A stretch of DNA of 64,000 nt, from positions 144,899-208,898 of the forward strand of contig JAGBHE010000061.1 of assembly GCA_017935675.1 (NCBI GenBank), written 5' to 3'. Below are positions 7,982 to 15,821 of the stretch, piece by piece. A program made the translations under genes and the position numbers. This stretch comes from Clostridia bacterium. Lineage in GTDB: Bacteria; Bacillota; Clostridia; UBA1381. The notes beneath the pieces were generated by a model. That model was not told where the DNA came from. It saw nothing but the letters and a program-made list of their open reading frames with translations, and did no database searches. Numbering within the stretch: position 1 is the stretch's first letter; the number at the start of each line of letters is the position of its first letter.

Positions 7982-8290
7982 CTACAGCTGTTTTACGGAT
8001 AAAACACGTATTCCGGATACGTCTGTACCGATATCCTCGGCGATTGCTGCCGAAACTGCGGCTATAAACTCACCCTTGTTTGCTATAACTGCTTTTTTTG
8101 CCGGCGCGCTCACAGGCGCAGGTGCCGCTGCAGCTTTGGGTGTGTCTTCCTTAATAAATTTTTTGCAAATAGCTCCCATTACCATACAAATAAGTATGAT
8201 ACAGATAAGACCGATAAAAACAAGTCCCAATCCAAAACCAAAAACAGTAAGATTACTGAAAGCTTCCGCTTCCTCCAACGTGATTGTCAT
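7982..8290 (-). CDS. oadG: Sodium-pumping decarboxylase gamma subunit
   Basis: 102 aa. One membrane helix (~14-40, FGFGLGLVFIGLICIILICMV) is followed by an Ala/Pro linker and a small C-terminal domain (VIANKGEFIAAVSAAIAEDIG...). OadG subunits anchor the alpha subunit to the beta subunit and stabilise the complex. The C-terminal part also resembles the short extension found in the methylmalonyl-CoA decarboxylase delta subunit. The reading frame stays open to 8413, but GGAGG lies 8-9 bases before the ATG at 8290, which begins MTITLEEAEAF, so that is the start. First gene of the oad operon. Confidence 0.88.
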   Translation of the reverse strand: MTITLEEAEAFSNLTVFGFGLGLVFIGLICIILICMVMGAICKKFIKEDTPKAAAAPAPVSAPAKKAVIANKGEFIAAVSAAIAEDIGTDVSGIRVLSVKQL

Positions 8291-8752
8291 AGTTTTCTGC
8301 CTCCTTTCAAAAATTAGCCATTGGTCCGTATAAAGCAAAATACACATCAAATTCATCAGGTTAATATGTAAATTTACAGAAAACCTCGATTTGTTATTTT
8401 TTTGACAATGCATGAGCTGTTATACCTTGCCCGAAGCCTTAAACAGCGCTTCGGAAATAGTGTATATGTATATCTGCATATATCCTTAAAAATACGTGGC
8501 TATGCGTATTTCAGAACAGTCCGCAGAGCTTGCGAGAAAATCAATTTGCTGTAAAATCAGCGCAAAAAAACTCAATTTTTGTTCAGTTTTTCGGGGACTG
8601 AAAACGCCTTCCGAAAAATTCCTAAACATTTTTAATGTTATCAAAAATAAAAATAACTTTCAATATAATTTTTAAAATCTTAGCATTTTCTTAGCAAAAA
8701 ACACAAGGGGACGGTTCTCTTGTGTTATAAGTGTTAATTAATCAGCGTTTCC
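8291..8752. other. Intergenic region upstream of the oad operon
   Basis: About 460 bases without a gene. It contains the hairpin CCGAAGC-N10-GCTTCGG (8431-8454), a second weak hairpin (AAATACG...CGTATTT near 8491-8512), AT-rich sequence and the dispersed palindrome at 8700-8726. The oad promoter must lie here on the reverse strand, but I see no convincing -35/-10 pair. Confidence 0.5.
8700..8726. repeat. Dispersed GGGACGGTT palindrome, copy 1
   Basis: AACACAAG-N11-CTTGTGTT with the constant core GGGGACGGTTCT. Related copies lie at 37989-38015, 39013-39074 (double, perfect inverted repeat) and, as a half site, at 63853-63869. This copy sits just beyond the stop codon of the nuclease gene. Such GGGACGGTT repeats resemble REP-type extragenic palindromes mobilised by RAYT transposases; no transposase is in the window. 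Confidence 0.7.
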
Positions 8753-9619
8753 TTAAGGTTTACATCTGCTGCAGGATGTGTATCCGTTTTCCAGCAGGTA
8801 TTCCTTTGTACCGTTATAGGTTTCCGTGTTTTTTTTCTTGGTGTCTTTCAGCGACGGACAATCGGGATAGTGTATTTTTTTCGTATTGGTATTCAATATA
8901 TATGTTACAGGTTCGCTCTTTGATACCTTTTTTTCAGCTTCCTCGGCTATGTCCTGCTGCTCATCAATTAATTTGCTTGTTCCGTCTGCATAATTAATTT
9001 CAATGCCCGGCTGCGTGTTGAACACAAATACATTGAAGGAAATACCGGCTCCGTTATCCTCCACCGAAAGCGCCTCCATCTGCACTCCATTAGCAAGCAG
9101 ATTATCACCCTCAAAAATGGGCGTAACTCTGTACATAACATGGTTTCCTGTTTCTTCAACATAATCTGCCACCATATTTTCGTAAGGCAGCATACCGTCA
9201 ACGTTCATTGAGCGTGTTCCGGTGATTAAATTCTTTTCATTTGCATTTTCTCCGGTTAGCTGATACCCGATCAGGTGGCATCTGTTATATAAATATTTCC
9301 CGTCTACAATGTCATATTTTGCAATTTGCCAGCCTGACGGCTTTACTTGACCAATCGCTCCTCTTTCTTCGATTGGCATGATATCCTTTCCGATACATGC
9401 TGTTGCAGCGCCGCATCTGCCGAGACTGTCGAGCTCACTGTAGCTTTCAAATGACTCCGTACTTATCTCATCATCTGAAAACTCAGGAGCGTTGTTATTT
9501 ATTGTTACAAAGCAATCCTCTGCATACTCAAGCTGTGTTAATTCTGACGTCTTGCATGCTGTCAGAATCAAAAGCAGCGACAGAATTAAAGACATCAGCT
9601 TTGCCGTTTTATTATTCAT
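8753..9619 (-). CDS. Lipoprotein DNA/RNA non-specific endonuclease
   Basis: 288 aa. A lipoprotein signal peptide ends LILTAC (lipobox Cys ~22), so the mature enzyme is tethered outside the membrane. The centre (~70-210) matches the EndA/NucA-like non-specific nuclease family: YNRCHLIGYQLTGENANEKNLITG carries in two parts the catalytic His (in RCHL) and the metal-binding Asn (NEKNLITGTRSMN). The C-terminus (~240-288) is a small cysteine module, HYPDCPSL...SCSRCKP, commonly appended to these nucleases and similar to Ada-type metal-binding folds. Family members degrade extracellular DNA or nick it during uptake. It stands alone, with the AraC gene in the same direction upstream. Family call is confident; physiological role is not. 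Confidence 0.88.
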   Translation of the reverse strand: MNNKTAKLMSLILSLLLILTACKTSELTQLEYAEDCFVTINNNAPEFSDDEISTESFESYSELDSLGRCGAATACIGKDIMPIEERGAIGQVKPSGWQIAKYDIVDGKYLYNRCHLIGYQLTGENANEKNLITGTRSMNVDGMLPYENMVADYVEETGNHVMYRVTPIFEGDNLLANGVQMEALSVEDNGAGISFNVFVFNTQPGIEINYADGTSKLIDEQQDIAEEAEKKVSKSEPVTYILNTNTKKIHYPDCPSLKDTKKKNTETYNGTKEYLLENGYTSCSRCKP

Positions 9620-9857
9620 CTTAGCATCACCTCATTTTTCCGTATTTTCTTATACCGGTAATAACTTCAACTAATCCGTTACATTCGCTTGTTCAAGTAT
9701 AAATTTTGTTTAGTTTCAGTGCCATCTATTCCATTTTTAGTCGACATTACAGGTAATTCCGGTTCAAGTATAACATACTATTGCCAATTAGTCAATGTTT
9801 CAGAACGGATTTAGCCGACTTTTTTGAATAATGGGCGAATTATCCTGCAATATATTT

Positions 9858-10667
9858 TCAGTCAGGATTTTTTCTGTACTGCGTCGGGGATTGTCCGGTA
9901 TTTTTCTTAAACATATTTGAGAAATAATATACATTTTCAAAATTCAATATATCGGAAATCTCCTTGACCGTGCAGTTTGTATTAAGTAAATACCATTTTG
10001 CGCTGTTCAGGATAATATTATTTTTAAACTGTACCGGCGTAGTGCCGGTATAATCCTTAAATTTTCTGATAAACTGCCATTTACTTAAATGGCATATGGC
10101 GGAATAGTCGCTTAGCGACATACTGCTGTTTTCCGTATCGTTCATTAATGATATGATATAATCAAGATCCGTGTTTGTTTGCACAGACCCGATTCCCCGC
10201 GATATGGCTGTCAGAAGGGCCACCAGATTACCCGACGCCATTTTAAAATAATGCTTTCTTTTAACCGAAATCTCATTTAAAATATTTTCAAAATACATAC
10301 TGAGATTTGCAGCTGTATGTATTTTCATACTGCTGTTAAACTGTAAATCCGATAAAAGCTTTGCTGCTATGCTTCCGTTAAAATGCACCCAATAAACCTG
10401 CGACGGCACGTCATGCACATAGTATTGAATATCATTATAATTATAAAAAACCACATCGCCGGAGTCCGCAGTATAGTTTTGCCCGTTCATAACATACCGG
10501 CTTTGCCCTTTTAAAACATAGTATAAGAAAAAATCACTTCTGCCGTTCGGACGTGAGCATGAAACAGGCGTTGTTTTTAAGTTGTAATATCCGCTGCTTA
10601 CTACATAAATATCCCGTTCAAGCTCTGTCTGATCCTCCATATTCGGATGCACTGTTCTGCTGTTCAT
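9858..10667 (-). CDS. AraC family transcriptional regulator
   Basis: About 269 aa. The N-terminal half (~35-110) is a cupin-like sugar-sensing domain (FLYYVLKGQSRYVMNGQ; GDVVFYNYNDIQYY), and the C-terminal ~100 residues are the double helix-turn-helix AraC domain, ending NVYYFSNMFKKNTGQSPTQYRK. The frame is open to 10703, but the Met at 10667 has AGGTGAG about 6 bases upstream, so I use that start. It is divergent from the isomerase-phosphatase pair starting at 10783, with a shared 115-base control region, so it most likely activates that operon in response to a carbohydrate. Ligand unknown. Confidence 0.88.
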   Translation of the reverse strand: MNSRTVHPNMEDQTELERDIYVVSSGYYNLKTTPVSCSRPNGRSDFFLYYVLKGQSRYVMNGQNYTADSGDVVFYNYNDIQYYVHDVPSQVYWVHFNGSIAAKLLSDLQFNSSMKIHTAANLSMYFENILNEISVKRKHYFKMASGNLVALLTAISRGIGSVQTNTDLDYIISLMNDTENSSMSLSDYSAICHLSKWQFIRKFKDYTGTTPVQFKNNIILNSAKWYLLNTNCTVKEISDILNFENVYYFSNMFKKNTGQSPTQYRKNPD

Positions 10668-10712
10668 TTTACTCACCTGCAATTTTTTATAAATATACAG
10701 CAATAATTTTCA

Positions 10713-10741
10713 TTGATTTTTTCAATTATAACATATATAAT
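10713..10741 (+). promoter_or_regulatory. Promoter of the isomerase-phosphatase operon
   Basis: TTGATT (10713-10718) and TATAAT (10736-10741) are spaced by 17 bases in the divergent region between the AraC gene and the sugar isomerase gene. Confidence 0.65.
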
Positions 10742-10782
10742 AAAAAAAATCAACAAAAAAACTATGAAAGTTGGGAAGTAAA

Positions 10783-11592
10783 ATGAAACTTAGCATGTGG
10801 TCCAGTTATTATATGGATTTATCTCCGGAGGATGCCGTATTGGAGCTTGAAAAACAAGGTTATCAATATTCAGAGCTTTCAGACGAGCATGCAGCAGTAC
10901 TCTTATCCCGCGGCGGCGCAAAAGAAGCGGGACGTGAATTTAAAAAATTCGCGGACGCTCATAATGTATCATTTCTTCAGGGTCATCTTTTGCTTCAGAT
11001 CAGGCTATGTGACGAAAGCTCGCCTGTCGTGGAAACCTTGAAAAACTGGCTTGATCTCTTTGAAGCAATCGGGATTAAGAGCGCAGTACTTCACTGTGAT
11101 GGAATGAATGAGTGCCCGGAGCTGACTGTGGATGAGATCAGAGAAAAAAATGCGGCGGTACTGCGTCAGCTTGTACAACACTTAGACGGCAAGGATATGA
11201 CGATATGTCTTGAAAATCTGATTGCGGTGCATGAGGGTATCGATGACCTTTTATGGTATATCGAGCATGTAGGGAGCGATCATCTCGGAATTTGTTTAGA
11301 CACCGGTCACCTGAATTTTTCTTCCAACAAGGACCAGGAGTATTTTATTCATAAGGCAGGAAAGCATTTGAAGGCATTGCATATCGCCGATAATGAAGGG
11401 AAAACCGATCAGCATATGATGCCGTTCGGCAAAGGTAATGTAGATATTGTAAGTGTTGTGCGCGCCTTAAAGGAAATCGGCTATGACCGTCTGTTTAATT
11501 TTGAGATTCCCGGAGAACGCGGCTGTCCTATTGAAATCAGGGGTTATAAATTACAATACCTGAAAAAGGTTTTTGATTTTTTAATGAAATGA
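10783..11592 (+). CDS. Xylose isomerase-like TIM-barrel sugar isomerase/epimerase
   Basis: About 269 aa cytosolic TIM barrel of the sugar phosphate isomerase/epimerase (AP endonuclease 2-like) superfamily. The expected metal ligands are visible: Glu in CLENL (~148), Asp and His in LGICLDTGHLNF (~175-186), His in LHIADNEG and the final Glu in FNFEIPGE. Start at the ATG at 10783, which has GGGAAG 5-6 bases upstream; an upstream TTG at 10771 is in frame but lacks a good ribosome site. It is followed after 10 bases by a histidine phosphatase. The exact substrate cannot be read from sequence; candidates include hydroxypyruvate, inosose, allulose or other keto-sugar reactions. Confidence 0.82.
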   Translation: MKLSMWSSYYMDLSPEDAVLELEKQGYQYSELSDEHAAVLLSRGGAKEAGREFKKFADAHNVSFLQGHLLLQIRLCDESSPVVETLKNWLDLFEAIGIKSAVLHCDGMNECPELTVDEIREKNAAVLRQLVQHLDGKDMTICLENLIAVHEGIDDLLWYIEHVGSDHLGICLDTGHLNFSSNKDQEYFIHKAGKHLKALHIADNEGKTDQHMMPFGKGNVDIVSVVRALKEIGYDRLFNFEIPGERGCPIEIRGYKLQYLKKVFDFLMK

Positions 11593-11602
11593 GTGAATAT
11601 AT

Positions 11603-12301
11603 ATGAAAATACTTCTTATACGTCACGGCGAGCCGGACTATTCTATTGATTCACTGACAGAAAAAGGCTGGTTTGAAGCAGAGCTTTTATCCCGTCGTCT
11701 GATAAAAACTAAAATTGATGATTTTTATTGCTCACCTTTAGGAAGAGCAAAGGATACCTCAAAGGCTGCATTACATAAGCTGAACCGCAGCGCGGAAATA
11801 CTGCCGTGGCTCAGAGAGTTTTCCGGCGCAATCCCGGATCCGGACACACAGGAAAAACGTATACCCTGGGATCTTGAACCGTCGCTCTGGGCAAATGAGG
11901 AAATTTACTATGATCGTCTTGCCTGGATGGACGGAAAACTTATGAAAAACGGTAATGTGTCTGAGATATACCGTGAAACGACTGCCGGCATTGACGAGCT
12001 TTTAAGCCGTTACGGCATGCATCGTCACGGAATGATATACCGATGTGACAGACCCGGTGAGATAACCGTCGCACTGTTCTGCCATTTTGCTATGGCTATG
12101 ACGATAATTTCATATCTTACAGGTATTTCCGCCTTTATACTGTGGCATAACTTTTTCATGCCGGCGTCTTCCGTTACAACGCTTGTTACGGAAACCGACA
12201 GAAATGATAATATGCATTTCAGATGTGTACAAATAGGAGATACCTCTCATCTTTATGCGGTGGACGAAGACATGTCGCTCTCCGGTCTTTATCCTTTTTG
12301 A
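11603..12301 (+). CDS. Histidine phosphatase (phosphoglycerate mutase-like)
   Basis: 232 aa cytosolic protein. LLIRHGEPDYS near the N-terminus carries the phospho-accepting His, SPLGRAKDT the second Arg, REFSG the catalytic Glu, and LFCHFA (~157) the second His of the histidine acid phosphatase clan (usually SHG in the family, here CHF). It follows the TIM-barrel isomerase by 10 bases and is probably co-transcribed, so the pair may isomerise and dephosphorylate a sugar phosphate or remove a phosphorylated by-product. There is no sign of a signal peptide. Substrate unknown. Confidence 0.82.
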   Translation: MKILLIRHGEPDYSIDSLTEKGWFEAELLSRRLIKTKIDDFYCSPLGRAKDTSKAALHKLNRSAEILPWLREFSGAIPDPDTQEKRIPWDLEPSLWANEEIYYDRLAWMDGKLMKNGNVSEIYRETTAGIDELLSRYGMHRHGMIYRCDRPGEITVALFCHFAMAMTIISYLTGISAFILWHNFFMPASSVTTLVTETDRNDNMHFRCVQIGDTSHLYAVDEDMSLSGLYPF

Positions 12302-12322
12302 TTTCGGTAAAAACAGCACAGC

Positions 12323-12362
12323 ATGACTGCTCTGAAATTCATTTTGGAGCAGTCATTTTTTT
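12323..12362 (+). terminator. Strong intrinsic terminator after the phosphatase gene
   Basis: ATGACTGCTC (12323-12332) pairs perfectly with GAGCAGTCAT (12347-12356), 14-base loop, followed directly by a run of T. It separates this operon from the convergent ECF operon. Confidence 0.9.
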
Positions 12363-12372
12363 ATATAGATTA

Positions 12373-13146
12373 TCAAATTAAAATACCAATCAGCAGACCG
12401 CAGGCGGAGGTCACAGCGGCTACGGAAAGCAGCGCTGCGTCACGCAGGTGAAAGGGGTAGGTTTTAACTCCGCTTTTATATGTTCTGAGTGAAAAGCCGC
12501 GCAGGAGGGCGGAGGTAGAACTGTCTTCAATGCGTTTTACAGAGGACACGAGAAGGGGAACGCACAGCGGAAGCATCAAGCTTATTTTCTTGATAGGGTT
12601 TTTTGTGTCAAATTCTACGCCTCTTGCGGTTTGTGCCTCTATTATGCCGTTCATTTCATCAGCGAATACAGGGATAAACCGCAGAGCGGTTGTTATTGCA
12701 AAGGCGTATTTGTAGGGTACATGCAGCTTTTTAACGAGAGCTCCGGAGATGTCAGACATTTTTGTTACCATAAGCATAAGCGCCAGGGGCAGTGTGGCTC
12801 CGGCGATGCGCAGAGCGAGCAGCACGCAGAAATGCAGACCCTCAGCCGTTACACGTATTCCGAAGGGCAGGCTTATCAGAACATGACCTTCGGATATAAA
12901 GAAAATCTGCAAAAGCAGCAGGATAAATCCAAGCTTAAGGAGTGAGGTGAAAATTTTCAGAACCTTCCCTCCGACACCGGCGGAATAACCGGCAATAAGT
13001 GTTATGCCGATAACGCATAAAACATATATTAAGCTGCTGCACATAAAGCAGCCCACGCACATAATAAACGCTGCCGCAATCTTTATAAGCGGATTGCAGC
13101 TGTGCAGAAATGAGTTTCCGCGGCAGTATTCAAGAAGTCCTTTCAT
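12373..13146 (-). CDS. ecfT: ECF transporter transmembrane component EcfT
   Basis: 257 aa integral membrane protein that couples ATP hydrolysis by the EcfA pair to toppling of the S component. Hydrophobic helices occupy ~20-75, 85-130 and the C-terminus. The cytoplasmic coupling region has the family signature AQTARGVEF (~170), the first of the two XRX motifs; the second is in the ALLRGFS segment (~215). It is the last gene of the operon S component - EcfA - EcfA' - EcfT. The ~75-base gap before it holds a small hairpin repeat, unlike the tight overlaps elsewhere in the operon. Because only one S component lies beside it, the module may be dedicated (group I) rather than shared. Confidence 0.9.
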   Translation of the reverse strand: MKGLLEYCRGNSFLHSCNPLIKIAAAFIMCVGCFMCSSLIYVLCVIGITLIAGYSAGVGGKVLKIFTSLLKLGFILLLLQIFFISEGHVLISLPFGIRVTAEGLHFCVLLALRIAGATLPLALMLMVTKMSDISGALVKKLHVPYKYAFAITTALRFIPVFADEMNGIIEAQTARGVEFDTKNPIKKISLMLPLCVPLLVSSVKRIEDSSTSALLRGFSLRTYKSGVKTYPFHLRDAALLSVAAVTSACGLLIGILI

Positions 13147-13221
13147 CTTTAATCACTGATTCCTTTCAAAACAATGGAAAATTCAAAATTACGGTCGAAA
13201 AACCGTGTTTTTCTTACACTA

Positions 13222-13266
13222 ATTATGCATTATGCATTCTGCATTGCGATTGCAAAATGCAATCGC
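13222..13266. repeat. Intergenic TGCAT-rich hairpin repeat invading the EcfA' C-terminus
   Basis: ATTATGCATTATGCATTCTGCATT-type short tandem sequence followed by the hairpin GCGATTGCA-AAA-TGCAATCGC (13246-13266). It encodes the last ~13 residues (DCILQSQCRMHNA) and the stop codon of the EcfA' gene, so it appears to have inserted at the gene end. Similar TGCAT-rich repeats are common between clostridial genes. Confidence 0.6.
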
Positions 13267-14038
13267 TTATTATTTCCTCCGTGGTAAAAAGTCCGCTGAA
13301 GCGCCCGCCGAGCTTTTGACCGAGTACGGCGGCCTGAGGCGGGAGCACGGAGCTTATGCAGCGCAGTCTTTCATCTGTCAGCACACTGCGGCAGTCTCCG
13401 TCAAGAATTATTTTTCCGCCCTCAAAAACTATAACGCGCTTTGCAAAATCCGCAACTATCTCCATATCGTGAGATACCATAATCACCGTAGTGCCCGAAT
13501 TGTTTAAGTCGGCTACTATTTTCATTATTCTCATACATTCCCTGTAATCAAGTCCGGTTGTGGGCTCATCAAGAATAAGAATTTCCGGATTTGCCGCAAG
13601 CACTGAGGCGAGGGCAACCTTCTGACGTTCACCCTTGCTTAGAGAAAACGGTTCGCTTTTCGTGTCAAGCTCCAGCATTTCGGCGGTTTCGCGTATTATT
13701 TTATCGGCTTCTCCGCCTGCTATACCTATACATGACAGTGAAAAGCCTATTTCATCATAAACACTTGTTTTACATATTTGTCTGTCCGGATTCTGGAAAA
13801 GGAACCCGCAAAGCTTTGCGCGGTTTTTTGCCTTAAGCTCCCTTGTGTCCGTGCCGCAGAGCCTTACACATCCTGAGGTTGGCTTAAGAAGCCCGCTGAT
13901 AAGCTTTACCATTGTTGTTTTACCGGCTCCGTTTCCGCCGGTTATAGCTGTAAAGCTGCCCTTTTCAAGCTGCAGATTCAAATTGTTTATTACCGGTCCT
14001 TCGGCATATCCAAAGGCTACATTGCTGAGTTCAATCAT
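13223..14038 (-). CDS. ECF transporter ATPase EcfA' (second ATPase)
   Basis: 271 aa cytosolic ABC ATPase. MIELSNVAFGYAEGP opens the nucleotide-binding domain; Walker A is GGNGAGKTT (~35-43), Q-loop FLFQNPD, signature LSKGERQK, Walker B ILILDEPTTGLD and the switch His in MVSHD. The start at 14038 overlaps the preceding ATPase gene by eight bases (ATGATTGA), the usual translational coupling for these pairs. The longer open frame to 14083 has no better ribosome site. The final ~13 residues come from a hairpin repeat and look foreign. It forms a heterodimer with the product of 14031-14879. Confidence 0.9.
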   Translation of the reverse strand: MIELSNVAFGYAEGPVINNLNLQLEKGSFTAITGGNGAGKTTMVKLISGLLKPTSGCVRLCGTDTRELKAKNRAKLCGFLFQNPDRQICKTSVYDEIGFSLSCIGIAGGEADKIIRETAEMLELDTKSEPFSLSKGERQKVALASVLAANPEILILDEPTTGLDYRECMRIMKIVADLNNSGTTVIMVSHDMEIVADFAKRVIVFEGGKIILDGDCRSVLTDERLRCISSVLPPQAAVLGQKLGGRFSGLFTTEEIISDCILQSQCRMHNA

Positions 14039-14879
14039 CGGCTTCGCACACTCCTTTAACAATTTCCGCCGCTTCATCAACATTAACCGCGGCAGGACCT
14101 GTATAAAGACCTCTGCGGCGAAGCTCCTCGGAAATATCCGTTACACGCGGACAGCTTACACCTGTTTCCTTAAGCCTTGCCGCATCCTTAAGAACCTCTC
14201 TCACAGATCCGTATTCAAGCAGCCTGCCCCTATTCAGAACGGCAAGCTTTTTTGCGTATTCGCAAAGCAGCATAATTTTCTGTTCAATCACAATGACTGT
14301 AACGCCGTGCTCTTCGTTAAGACGCTTCAGCATTTTAAAAATTCTTACGCTGCTTTGGGGGTCAAGCTCTCCGGTAGGCTCATCAAGAATAAGTATTTTC
14401 GGTTTAAGTGCAATAATAGCCGCTATTGCCGCCTTTTGCTTCTGACCGCCGCTTAAGGTGTTGAGGTTCCGATAGCGCAGCTCAGGTATTCCCGCTTCTT
14501 CAAGAGCCTCTGTAATCCGCTGCTCTGTCTCCTCCGCAGGTACGGAAAAGTTTTCAAGTCCGAACAGAATTTCATCTTCAACAACAGAGGTTGTCATCTG
14601 GCTGTCGATATCCTGCATAACGCAGGCTGTTATTTTCGCTATATCCTCCGGCGGAGTGTCTATCGTATCCATACCGTTGACAGTAACCGAGCCATAAAAA
14701 TCTCCGGGTCTGTAATGAGGTATAACGGCGCATATGCTGTGGGCAAGAGTTGTTTTTCCTGCACCGCTGCCGCCTATTATGCCGATAAAATCTCCATCCT
14801 CTATTTCAAGATTGATTCCGCTCAGTGCCGGCACGTCTGAGCCCTTGTATGTAAACGAAAAATCCTTGATTGAAATCAT
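14031..14879 (-). CDS. ECF transporter ATPase EcfA
   Basis: 282 aa ABC ATPase of the energy-coupling module. Walker A GGSGAGKTT (~36-44), Q-loop in CVMQDIDSQMTT, signature LSGGQKQK (~144-151), Walker B ILILDEPTGELD and switch position in VIVIEQK: the usual His after Walker B is replaced by Gln or Glu here, which makes one of the two ATP sites possibly degenerate. The C-terminal ~70 residues are the ECF-specific extension (ISEELRRRGLYTGP). It follows the S-component gene by 19 bases and overlaps EcfA' by eight. Confidence 0.9.
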   Translation of the reverse strand: MISIKDFSFTYKGSDVPALSGINLEIEDGDFIGIIGGSGAGKTTLAHSICAVIPHYRPGDFYGSVTVNGMDTIDTPPEDIAKITACVMQDIDSQMTTSVVEDEILFGLENFSVPAEETEQRITEALEEAGIPELRYRNLNTLSGGQKQKAAIAAIIALKPKILILDEPTGELDPQSSVRIFKMLKRLNEEHGVTVIVIEQKIMLLCEYAKKLAVLNRGRLLEYGSVREVLKDAARLKETGVSCPRVTDISEELRRRGLYTGPAAVNVDEAAEIVKGVCEADD

Positions 14880-14898
14880 AATCCTTTTCCTCTTTCAT

Positions 14899-15441
14899 TC
14901 AGCGTTTCATTGCATGCTTGAGCGGAATGTACAGAATCTGAACAATTACGCTGTTTATTGCAGCTGTCCCGAAGATAATTCCGCAGAAAAGCTTAAGGGG
15001 CATCGGCGATACGTCCGCGCCTGAATAAAGGGCAAGATATACTATGCCGATAAAGGTAAATCCGCTTACAAGCGTACTTATAAATGTGGTAACAATCATT
15101 GAAAGTGAAACCTTTCCTACATTCATCGGAATTTTCATAAGGAAGTACATGCATACGGCGCCTACGGTTTCGCTTACTAAGTTTACATAAGGTGTTCCCG
15201 GAAACAGCTGGCATATGATTCCGGAAAGCAGACCGATGATTACGGATTCTCCGAAGCGCGGGCGTATGATAAGCATCGCAAGACAATACATTGCAATAAT
15301 GAAATTCGGCTTTACAACGGTAAACATTGAGCCGACAAAAAATTTAAGAACTGCTCCCGCAGCGAGCAGTACGCCGATAAAAATGATTTCGGTAAGGCTG
15401 AGACCCTTAGCCTGAGTTGTTGTGACAGTTCGTTTTTCCAT
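14899..15441 (-). CDS. ECF S component, TrpP-like (probable tryptophan transporter)
   Basis: 180 aa, with about five or six hydrophobic segments. The arrangement LAAGAVLKFFVGSMF, VKPNFIIAMYCLAMLII, GLLSGIICQLFPGTPYVNLVSE and a hydrophobic C-terminus resembles, from memory, the TrpP/YhaG tryptophan transporter family of Bacillus, whose members carry the same KPxF segment and GxxSGIIxxxxxxFPxG-like loop. Its operon supplies two EcfA ATPases and EcfT, so it is the substrate-binding subunit of an ECF importer. The leader carries a TRAP-like repeat array, which independently points to tryptophan. Ribosome site GGAGG lies about 9 bases before the ATG and can be paired by an upstream AAACCTC. ECF S-component call is firm; tryptophan specificity is an inference. 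Confidence 0.78.
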   Translation of the reverse strand: MEKRTVTTTQAKGLSLTEIIFIGVLLAAGAVLKFFVGSMFTVVKPNFIIAMYCLAMLIIRPRFGESVIIGLLSGIICQLFPGTPYVNLVSETVGAVCMYFLMKIPMNVGKVSLSMIVTTFISTLVSGFTFIGIVYLALYSGADVSPMPLKLFCGIIFGTAAINSVIVQILYIPLKHAMKR

Positions 15442-15583
15442 AATAAAAAACCTCCGTAAAAATAATAATATTCAGCAGAGGTTTGATTTTCAAAATATTA
15501 AATTACGGCATGACCGGATGCTTCCGTCATACTCTCTCGTCTCATCTCGTCAATCTAATCTTATCTAATCTCATCTCTACTTG
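15442..15583 (-). promoter_or_regulatory. TRAP-like leader with ten NAG triplets and an anti-ribosome-site helix
   Basis: On the reverse strand, NAG triplets begin at 15582, 15577, 15572, 15567, 15562, 15557, 15548, 15543, 15538 and 15534: AAG, GAG, GAG, TAG, AAG, TAG, GAG, GAG, GAG, GAG. Nearly all are five bases apart, with one 9-base gap where an eleventh repeat would fit. This is the layout bound by the 11-subunit tryptophan-sensing protein TRAP (MtrB). Downstream lies a hairpin (ATGAC...GTCAT, 15510-15530) and AAACCTC/GAGGTTT pairing (15484-15478 with 15454-15448) that covers the GGAGG ribosome site. TRAP control is inferred, not shown. Confidence 0.65.
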
Positions 15584-15589
15584 AAAAGT

Positions 15590-15618
15590 ATTATAGCATA
15601 TCAAAAAGGCTTTGTCAA
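15590..15618 (-). promoter_or_regulatory. Consensus promoter of the ECF operon
   Basis: Reverse-strand TTGACA (15618-15613) and TATAAT (15595-15590) with exactly 17 bases between them, a perfect sigma-A match. The expected start of transcription near 15583 places the NAG-repeat array at the very 5' end of the RNA. Confidence 0.88.
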
Positions 15619-15692
15619 GAGCTTTTTAAAAAAAATAAAAAATTTTTCATATGATGATATGAAATATTGACAATAAAACAGAAAGGCAGTTA

Positions 15693-15721
15693 TTTACACT
15701 TATTTTTACGTATGTTATAAT
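15693..15721 (+). promoter_or_regulatory. Promoter of carbohydrate locus 1
   Basis: TTTACA (15693-15698) and TATAAT (15716-15721) spaced by 17 bases, about 100 bases before the first gene. It is divergent from the ECF promoter; only about 75 bases separate the two -35 boxes. Confidence 0.75.
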
Positions 15722-15821
15722 GATGACACGTTAAATGCAGTACTGAATATGTCTGCATTTGTTATTGAAGTCCGCAAATTTTTTCTGTTGAAGCGGCAAA
15801 TGGAAAGGGATGAAATAAAAT

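Noticed and set aside
15532..15582. CRISPR or simple tandem repeat in the NAG region
   Set aside because: The units are three-base motifs in five-base steps, without spacers; they fit a protein-binding array better.
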